A DNA stretch of 64,000 bases, from positions 6,247,538 to 6,311,537 of the forward strand of contig JASKMD010000029.1 in assembly GCA_030144725.1 (NCBI GenBank). The letters are read 5' to 3'. The notes under the pieces were generated by a model. The model was not told where the DNA came from, did not search any database, and saw nothing but the letters and a program-made list of their open reading frames with translations. How positions within the stretch are numbered: the first letter of the stretch is position 1; every line of letters begins with the position of its first letter. Shown here one piece after another: positions 55,974 to 64,000 of the stretch. This DNA comes from Haematococcus lacustris (lineage: Eukaryota > Chlorophyta > Chlorophyceae > Chlamydomonadales > Haematococcaceae). A program made the translations under genes and the position numbers.

Positions 55974-56473
55974 NNNNNNNNNNNNNNNNNNNNNNNNNNN
56001 NNNNNNNNNNNNNNNNNNNNNNNNNNNNNNNNNNNNNNNNNNNNNNNNNNNNNNNNNNNNNNNNNNNNNNNNNNNNNNNNNNNNNNNNNNNNNNNNNNNN
56101 NNNNNNNNNNNNNNNNNNNNNNNNNNNNNNNNNNNNNNNNNNNNNNNNNNNNNNNNNNNNNNNNNNNNNNNNNNNNNNNNNNNNNNNNNNNNNNNNNNNN
56201 NNNNNNNNNNNNNNNNNNNNNNNNNNNNNNNNNNNNNNNNNNNNNNNNNNNNNNNNNNNNNNNNNNNNNNNNNNNNNNNNNNNNNNNNNNNNNNNNNNNN
56301 NNNNNNNNNNNNNNNNNNNNNNNNNNNNNNNNNNNNNNNNNNNNNNNNNNNNNNNNNNNNNNNNNNNNNNNNNNNNNNNNNNNNNNNNNNNNNNNNNNNN
56401 NNNNNNNNNNNNNNNNNNNNNNNNNNNNNNNNNNNNNNNNNNNNNNNNNNNNNNNNNNNNNNNNNNNNNNNNN
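55974..56473. other. Assembly gap (500 N) inside the satellite
   Basis: Placeholder gap. The true array length, and anything else hidden in it, is unknown. Confidence 0.99.
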
Positions 56474-59400
56474 CTGACCTGACCTGACCTGACCTGACCT
56501 GACCTGACCTGACCTGACCTGACCTGACCTGACCTGACCTGACCTGACCTGACCTGACCTGACCTGACCTGACCTGACCTGACCTGACCTGACCTGACCT
56601 GACCTGACCTGACCTGACCTGACCTGACCTGACCTGACCTGACCTGACCTGACCTGACCTGACCTGACCTGACCTGACCTGACCTGACCTGACCTGACCT
56701 GACCTGACCTGACCTGACCTGACCTGACCTGACCTGACCTGACCTGACCTGACCTGACCTGACCTGACCTGACCTGACCTGACCTGACCTGACCTGACCT
56801 GACCTGACCTGACCTGACCTGACCTGACCTGACCTGACCTGACCTGACCTGACCTGACCTGACCTGACCTGACCTGACCTGACCTGACCTGACCTGACCT
56901 GACCTGACCTGACCTGACCTGACCTGACCTGACCTGACCTGACCTGACCTGACCTGACCTGACCTGACCTGACCTGACCTGACCTGACCTGACCTGACCT
57001 GACCTGACCTGACCTGACCTGACCTGACCTGACCTGACCTGACCTGACCTGACCTGACCTGACCTGACCTGACCTGACCTGACCTGACCTGACCTGACCT
57101 GACCTGACCTGACCTGACCTGACCTGACCTGACCTGACCTGACCTGACCTGACCTGACCTGACCTGACCTGACCTGACCTGACCTGACCTGACCTGACCT
57201 GACCTGACCTGACCTGACCTGACCTGACCTGACCTGACCTGACCTGACCTGACCTGACCTGACCTGACCTGACCTGACCTGACCTGACCTGACCTGACCT
57301 GACCTGACCTGACCTGACCTGACCTGACCTGACCTGACCTGACCTGACCTGACCTGACCTGACCTGACCTGACCTGACCTGACCTGACCTGACCTGACCT
57401 GACCTGACCTGACCTGACCTGACCTGACCTGACCTGACCTGACCTGACCTGACCTGACCTGACCTGACCTGACCTGACCTGACCTGACCTGACCTGACCT
57501 GACCTGACCTGACCTGACCTGACCTGACCTGACCTGACCTGACCTGACCTGACCTGACCTGACCTGACCTGACCTGACCTGACCTGACCTGACCTGACCT
57601 GACCTGACCTGACCTGACCTGACCTGACCTGACCTGACCTGACCTGACCTGACCTGACCTGACCTGACCTGACCTGACCTGACCTGACCTGACCTGACCT
57701 GACCTGACCTGACCTGACCTGACCTGACCTGACCTGACCTGACCTGACCTGACCTGACCTGACCTGACCTGACCTGACCTGACCTGACCTGACCTGACCT
57801 GACCTGACCTGACCTGACCTGACCTGACCTGACCTGACCTGACCTGACCTGACCTGACCTGACCTGACCTGACCTGACCTGACCTGACCTGACCTGACCT
57901 GACCTGACCTGACCTGACCTGACCTGACCTGACCTGACCTGACCTGACCTGACCTGACCTGACCTGACCTGACCTGACCTGACCTGACCTGACCTGACCT
58001 GACCTGACCTGACCTGACCTGACCTGACCTGACCTGACCTGACCTGACCTGACCTGACCTGACCTGACCTGACCTGACCTGACCTGACCTGACCTGACCT
58101 GACCTGACCTGACCTGACCTGACCTGACCTGACCTGACCTGACCTGACCTGACCTGACCTGACCTGACCTGACCTGACCTGACCTGACCTGACCTGACCT
58201 GACCTGACCTGACCTGACCTGACCTGACCTGACCTGACCTGACCTGACCTGACCTGACCTGACCTGACCTGACCTGACCTGACCTGACCTGACCTGACCT
58301 GACCTGACCTGACCTGACCTGACCTGACCTGACCTGACCTGACCTGACCTGACCTGACCTGACCTGACCTGACCTGACCTGACCTGACCTGACCTGACCT
58401 GACCTGACCTGACCTGACCTGACCTGACCTGACCTGACCTGACCTGACCTGACCTGACCTGACCTGACCTGACCTGACCTGACCTGACCTGACCTGACCT
58501 GACCTGACCTGACCTGACCTGACCTGACCTGACCTGACCTGACCTGACCTGACCTGACCTGACCTGACCTGACCTGACCTGACCTGACCTGACCTGACCT
58601 GACCTGACCTGACCTGACCTGACCTGACCTGACCTGACCTGACCTGACCTGACCTGACCTGACCTGACCTGACCTGACCTGACCTGACCTGACCTGACCT
58701 GACCTGACCTGACCTGACCTGACCTGACCTGACCTGACCTGACCTGACCTGACCTGACCTGACCTGACCTGACCTGACCTGACCTGACCTGACCTGACCT
58801 GACCTGACCTGACCTGACCTGACCTGACCTGACCTGACCTGACCTGACCTGACCTGACCTGACCTGACCTGACCTGACCTGACCTGACCTGACCTGACCT
58901 GACCTGACCTGACCTGACCTGACCTGACCTGACCTGACCTGACCTGACCTGACCTGACCTGACCTGACCTGACCTGACCTGACCTGACCTGACCTGACCT
59001 GACCTGACCTGACCTGACCTGACCTGACCTGACCTGACCTGACCTGACCTGACCTGACCTGACCTGACCTGACCTGACCTGACCTGACCTGACCTGACCT
59101 GACCTGACCTGACCTGACCTGACCTGACCTGACCTGACCTGACCTGACCTGACCTGACCTGACCTGACCTGACCTGACCTGACCTGACCTGACCTGACCT
59201 GACCTGACCTGACCTGACCTGACCTGACCTGACCTGACCTGACCTGACCTGACCTGACCTGACCTGACCTGACCTGACCTGACCTGACCTGACCTGACCT
59301 GACCTGACCTGACCTGACCTGACCTGACCTGACCTGACCTGACCTGACCTGACCTGACCTGACCTGACCTGACCTGACCTGACCTGACCTGACCTGACCT

Positions 59401-60902
59401 GACCTGACCTGACCTGACCTGACCTGACCTGACCTGACCTGACCTGACCTGACCTGACCTGACCTGACCTGACCTGACCTGACCTGACCTGACCTGACCT
59501 GACCTGACCTGACCTGACCTGACCTGACCTGACCTGACCTGACCTGACCTGACCTGACCTGACCTGACCTGACCTGACCTGACCTGACCTGACCTGACCT
59601 GACCTGACCTGACCTGACCTGACCTGACCTGACCTGACCTGACCTGACCTGACCTGACCTGACCTGACCTGACCTGACCTGACCTGACCTGACCTGACCT
59701 GACCTGACCTGACCTGACCTGACCTGACCTGACCTGACCTGACCTGACCTGACCTGACCTGACCTGACCTGACCTGACCTGACCTGACCTGACCTGACCT
59801 GACCTGACCTGACCTGACCTGACCTGACCTGACCTGACCTGACCTGACCTGACCTGACCTGACCTGACCTGACCTGACCTGACCTGACCTGACCTGACCT
59901 GACCTGACCTGACCTGACCTGACCTGACCTGACCTGACCTGACCTGACCTGACCTGACCTGACCTGACCTGACCTGACCTGACCTGACCTGACCTGACCT
60001 GACCTGACCTGACCTGACCTGACCTGACCTGACCTGACCTGACCTGACCTGACCTGACCTGACCTGACCTGACCTGACCTGACCTGACCTGACCTGACCT
60101 GACCTGACCTGACCTGACCTGACCTGACCTGACCTGACCTGACCTGACCTGACCTGACCTGACCTGACCTGACCTGACCTGACCTGACCTGACCTGACCT
60201 GACCTGACCTGACCTGACCTGACCTGACCTGACCTGACCTGACCTGACCTGACCTGACCTGACCTGACCTGACCTGACCTGACCTGACCTGACCTGACCT
60301 GACCTGACCTGACCTGACCTGACCTGACCTGACCTGACCTGACCTGACCTGACCTGACCTGACCTGACCTGACCTGACCTGACCTGACCTGACCTGACCT
60401 GACCTGACCTGACCTGACCTGACCTGACCTGACCTGACCTGACCTGACCTGACCTGACCTGACCTGACCTGACCTGACCTGACCTGACCTGACCTGACCT
60501 GACCTGACCTGACCTGACCTGACCTGACCTGACCTGACCTGACCTGACCTGACCTGACCTGACCTGACCTGACCTGACCTGACCTGACCTGACCTGACCT
60601 GACCTGACCTGACCTGACCTGACCTGACCTGACCTGACCTGACCTGACCTGACCTGACCTGACCTGACCTGACCTGACCTGACCTGACCTGACCTGACCT
60701 GACCTGACCTGACCTGACCTGACCTGACCTGACCTGACCTGACCTGACCTGACCTGACCTGACCTGACCTGACCTGACCTGACCTGACCTGACCTGACCT
60801 GACCTGACCTGACCTGACCTGACCTGACCTGACCTGACCTGACCTGACCTGACCTGACACTGAACTGACCTGACCTGACCTGACCTGACCTGACCTGACC
60901 TA
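56474..60902 (+). repeat. (CCTGA)n pentanucleotide satellite, right part
   Basis: About 885 units. The only irregularity is at 60855-60866 (CCTGACACTGAACTGACC), near the right edge. It ends CCTACAG, a consensus splice acceptor, directly before the Fanzor exon at 60906. Confidence 0.99.
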
Positions 60903-60905
60903 CAG

Positions 60906-61847
60906 GTGGTGAATGGGATGAAGTGGGTGTCACGCCACTACTACCACCAGGAGAGGGGAGTGGCTGTGTTCCTGGGAGCGGGCAACTTCAGCCAGGGTGG
61001 GTGGAAGGCGGGGGCGGTGCGGGAGGGGTTTCGCAAGGTGGTGGAGCAGCCCAGCAGGCCCAGCGCAGATCCCAGACCTGACCGGCTGGTGATTGTGGAT
61101 GAGTTCCGCACCAGCCGTGTCAGCTCCTCAGTGCATGCCCGCCAGCCTTGTGAGCTGCACCTGCCGCCTAACCAGCCCAGGCCAGCAGACTGGGTACCCC
61201 CAGCAGGCCTGGTCAACCCGCGGCTGGTGCGCCCAGCCTGGAGCCTGCGGCATGCGAAGTATGTGCGGGGCCTGTCGTGGTGCCATCAGGTGCCGCCCAA
61301 CCCTCCGCCCCCTGCCCTAGCCCAGGGCCCCCCTGCCCCTGCCCAGGGACCCCCTGCCCCAGCCCAGGACCCCCCTGCCCCTGCCCAGCCCCCCCATCCT
61401 CCCCCAGCCCAGGCCCCACCTCCCCCTGCCCCAGCCCAGGCCCCCCCCCCTCCCCCAGCCCAGGACCCCCCTGCCCCAGCCCAGGCCCCACCTCCCCCTC
61501 CCCATGCCCAGGCCCCCCCCGCCCAGGCCCAGCCCCCTCCCCCAGCCCAGGCCCAGCCCCCCCCTGCTGCACCTGGCCCAGCCCCACGACCCCAGGCCCC
61601 CCCAGGGGGCAGGTGGCTGGACCGGGACACCAACGGGTGCCTGAACTTGCAGCGCATTGGGGAGAGCATGCAGCGCCCCCTGGAGCTGTGCCAATGGAAG
61701 GACCTTGAGGCTCTGCCCCCCATTGGCAAGGAGTACCAGCAAGGCTACAAGCTGGTCAATGACCTGCTGCCCAAAGGCAGGCATTGGTTGCACCGGGCTG
61801 CTGAGTACCGGCGGGGCATTGATGGTCGGGCCCGCAACAATGCATAA
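60906..61847 (+). pseudogene. Fanzor-like 3' exon F8 (family C): RuvC-II and RuvC-III halves, open frame
   Basis: A 313-codon open exon starting VVNGMKWVSRHYYHQERGVA after the ACAG acceptor. It holds GNFSQGGWKAG, VIVDEFRTSRVSS (RuvC-II Glu), RGLSWCHQ, a ~100-residue Pro/Ala/Gln repeat linker, RWLDRDTNGCLNLQRIGESM (RuvC-III Asp) and LELCQWKDLEALPP. The frame is uninterrupted, unlike F6. The linker is several times longer than in F6. The 5' half with RuvC-I is not present: upstream is the satellite, then LINE. The element's 3' tail follows to 62053 and ends GAATAAGTTTTGTT, where LINE sequence resumes. Confidence 0.82.
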
Positions 61848-62053
61848 GGCCCTAGTAGTTTCACACAGGCTGTTAGCCTTTCAAGCATTAAGCTGTTAGT
61901 TTTGATGAGGAGCCCAGTGGTCTATCCCGGGAAAGTGCCATCTTCGTGGGGTTTGCAGTCATCAAGGGTGCGACCGAGGATGCTACAAATTGATTGTAGT
62001 AGCTGAGTGAGATTACCCACAGTCCAACATGTTATTCCTTGTTGAATAAGTTT

Positions 62054-63164
62054 TGTTGGAACTGCAGCACCTACGGTACAAGCATGAGATCCTGCCTGTG
62101 GTGAGAGAGTTCAAGTACTTAGGCATGCATTTTAATCCCAGCGCCACCCCTGCTTTTGCTGCCACTCACATGAGGGCTGGCATGTTCCTCGCCATGCGCC
62201 AGGCGTGCAAGCGTGCCAGAGAGTATGGGGTGCTGCATGATCCATATGCCCTGTGTCACCTCATTAGAGCGTTCGTGCTCCCTTTGGGGCTGTATGGCAG
62301 CCAGGTATGGGGCACTGCATTCCTTGGGCATGGTGTGCAACTCTCCAACCCAGTGCAAACACGCATGCTTAGCTTTCTCAGGTTTGCTGCCAGGGTACGT
62401 AGCTCAGTGTCAGGCCTGATGGTGCTGCATGAGTTGGGGCAGCTGCCCCTCCAGCTTTACTGGCTTAGGGCTGCTTGCAAGTTCTGGAACACTGCCAAAC
62501 TATCCCACAGCGACCTGCTAATGAGGGTCATCAAGGCAGATGTGGAGTTAGGCAGGAGGTGTCAGGCCAGCTGGAGTGCTCAGTTCCAGCTTGCCGCCAG
62601 AGAGCTGATGGGGGGTGAGTTCACCTTGAGCCCGGACATGGTCCTAGGCACCAAGGCTATGGAAGTCAAGTGGCTCGAGAGGTGGGGGAGGCGTTGGGTT
62701 GGGTTTGAGGGAGACCCTAGACTGAGACGGTGCATCGGGAGAGATGCTCGTATGTTGCATGGTTCAAGCATGGGGACGGCATTGGCATCAACCACATGGC
62801 ACCTCACCTGCTTAACAGACAGCTCTCTACAGAAGTTCGCACGAGCTTGACTAGGTTCAGGTTAGGCAACAGCGGTCTGGGGGTGGAGAAGGCTCGGTTT
62901 GAGGGGGTAACTTTCATTGATCGCACATGCACCAGATGCACAGAGGGGGTAGTGGATGACGCCATGCATTTCATCTTTAAGTGCACTGCCACGAGTTCCA
63001 TCAGGGAGCAGCCGGAGTTTGCCATGACCTTACAGAACAATAATGAGAACTTGCATGACTTCATGTTGAGCCCATGTGCACCTTTGTTTGTGCACCTTGC
63101 TTTGAAGTGCGTTACAGAAAGTCCCGAACCCCTAGAGGGGGAGGGCGGCCTAGCAGCCTAACGG
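62054..63164 (+). pseudogene. LINE reverse-transcriptase C-terminal half with CCHC finger
   Basis: From LELQHLRYKHEILPVVREFK it continues as the typical post-YADD region (YLGMHFNPSATPAFAATHMR...), LFSLR-like helices, then after a 1-nt frame break near 62724, WFKHGDGIGINHMAPHLLNR and the CTRCTEGVVDDAMHFIFKC finger. It stops at 63159-63161. It matches 36660-38060 closely. The 3' tail GTGTAAGGCACATCATC ends at the target duplication. Confidence 0.85.
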
Positions 63165-63210
63165 CTGACGGCTTAAGCGGTGTAAGGCACATCATCATAA
63201 CGCGATGTGC

Positions 63211-63539
63211 TGTCCAGCCCTAGGATTCGCAACGTACACAATTGCACCCCCGGAGCCATGCAGGTCAGGATTATCTAACTATCTAACTAGCTAGAGGGCT
63301 CCACAACACAGCGCAACACCCGTTGACAACTAGCAGCAGTGCAGCCTCAGCTCGTTGAAGCAGTCAGCAAGCACTTCATGCATTCACAAGGCTCAACAAC
63401 AAGCCCATCTTTCCTGCTCCACAACAAGAGGACTTTGCCACTGTGTCCGGTGTGCTACTTACAGCAAAAGCACCTTGGGCAATGTGCAAGGTGGTGGGGT
63501 CATGGCACAGCACACGGAACGTGTATGGCAGCCAAGGGC
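63211..63539. other. Flank of the LINE insertion, nothing firmly recognised
   Basis: A plus-strand frame with LCPVCYLQQKHLGQC resembles a zinc knuckle but has no context. The segment may continue element F7 on the minus strand, since the LINE split that locus. Confidence 0.3.
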
Positions 63540-64000
63540 CCCCTGATAGTTGCACCATGTGCTACACCAGTCATCCACGGCGCATAATTCCCCTACTACT
63601 AGGAGATGCGTTATCTGTAATCCGAACTGTCGGTACCCTCACCCCCTTCCGAGGGTAGGGCGATAGATGTTGGCATGAAACACATGCTCTAATGTAAGCA
63701 ACAGCTTAATCATTGCTACTGTGCTACAGGCTGCCGAGCTTGGGCCTTTGGGGCCTCCGTTTCGCTGCTTCTTGAAGCCCAATGCTGGGTACCCCTTGCC
63801 TTGGGCTGGAGCCCTTGCCCGGTGTTGCTACCTGCACAGCTCCAGTGGGCGCCATGGGGCCTCCCAATGCGCTGGAGGTTGAGAGCTGCGTTGCAATCCT
63901 GTCCGCCCGTTTGCCAATGTCCCCAGGGGTGGCTTGGTCCTGCTTGGGGCACCTCATGAGCGCCCGCACCGGCGTCTCAAACCGCTTGCTCCTGGCTGAC
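63540..64000 (-). pseudogene. Fanzor-like C-terminal fragment F9 (family A), runs off the window
   Basis: Minus strand from the window edge: KRFETPVRALMRCPKQDQAT, then DCNAALNLQRI (the RuvC-III motif, in a shifted frame), LQEAAKR and a stop near 63716. The 3' tail to 63540 matches the F5 tail, with the 15-nt hairpin (63673-63687), the covarying second hairpin (63636-63660) and GGATTACAGATAACGCA. It has frameshifts relative to F5. Confidence 0.72.

Larger units (their letters stand above)
49333..63195 (+). mobile_element. 5'-truncated APE-type LINE, itself invaded by Fanzor and a giant satellite
   Basis: The left part (49333-50975) encodes the end of the endonuclease and the first half of the reverse transcriptase. 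The right part (62054-63195) encodes the C-terminal half and the 3' tail. Between them lie the (CCTGA)n array and a Fanzor 3' half. The RT segment with the catalytic YADD box, roughly 110-130 residues, is absent. Flanking 15-bp duplications show that both parts belong to a single LINE insertion. Confidence 0.85.

Noticed and set aside
50976..60902. CRISPR array or telomere
   Set aside because: There are no spacers: the 5-bp unit is uninterrupted. It is not the TTTTAGGG-type algal telomere repeat, and it is internal, bounded by LINE and Fanzor sequence.
50449..60933. Minus-strand open frames of about 3,300-3,500 codons made of VRSGQ repeats
   Set aside because: Direct consequence of the stop-free (TCAGG)n repeat; they also run through the N gap and antisense LINE sequence. 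No start context or domain.

Overview
The window is nuclear DNA of a green alga, most likely a chlamydomonadalean chlorophyte such as Haematococcus. The evidence is GC-rich, intron-dense genes with short GT-AG introns, U2 snRNA genes, proline/alanine-rich low-complexity tracts, and Fanzor-type and LINE-type elements of the kind known from these algae. The species name is inference. Three 500-N gaps (1951-2450, 28535-29034, 55974-56473) are scaffold joins of unknown true size.

Six host protein genes could be built. On the minus strand: a secreted expansin-like double-psi beta-barrel protein (3378-4349, 3 exons); a 14-exon SNM1-type DNA-crosslink-repair nuclease (5587-18451, UBZ-like zinc finger + SAM + metallo-beta-lactamase/beta-CASP); an unrecognised secreted protein (22840-25263); and a 17-exon DDX41-type DEAD-box helicase (38208-48493). 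On the plus strand: a YIP1-family Golgi membrane protein (30422-32036) followed 181 bp later by class-2 dihydroorotate dehydrogenase (32218-36476). For each, the chosen exons keep frame and phase from start to stop. A coiled-coil protein at 28272-29232 is interrupted by a gap. Four U2 snRNA genes, all on the minus strand, lie at 21247, 26472, 42959 and 46803; the last two are inside one DDX41 intron. All four carry a plant-USE-like element at -62 to -72.

The rest is layered mobile DNA. At least nine fragments of Fanzor-like (eukaryotic TnpB-like, RuvC) elements are present, five of them in introns of the SNM1 gene. The best copy (14739-17227) keeps RuvC-I, II and III motifs but has a frameshift, a stop and a 2-nt deletion. 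Three insertions of one Fanzor family share the same 3' end, have different 5' ends, and are flanked by 12-16 bp direct repeats. That is the signature of target-primed reverse transcription, not of cut-and-paste transposition.

At 49318-63210 an APE-type LINE is flanked by a 15-bp target-site duplication. It contains a nearly perfect (CCTGA)n array of about 9.4 kb visible sequence that ends exactly at the splice acceptor of a Fanzor 3' exon. The same intron in the 14.7-kb copy is 37 nt long and holds two CCTGA units, so the satellite appears to be an expanded Fanzor intron. Other elements are a Ty1/copia remnant, a hAT-type MITE with 8-bp TSD, a second LINE 3' end with an AT-rich insertion, a pogo-like fragment, a segmental duplication of an SNM1 exon, and an identical 1,950-bp block that occurs twice.
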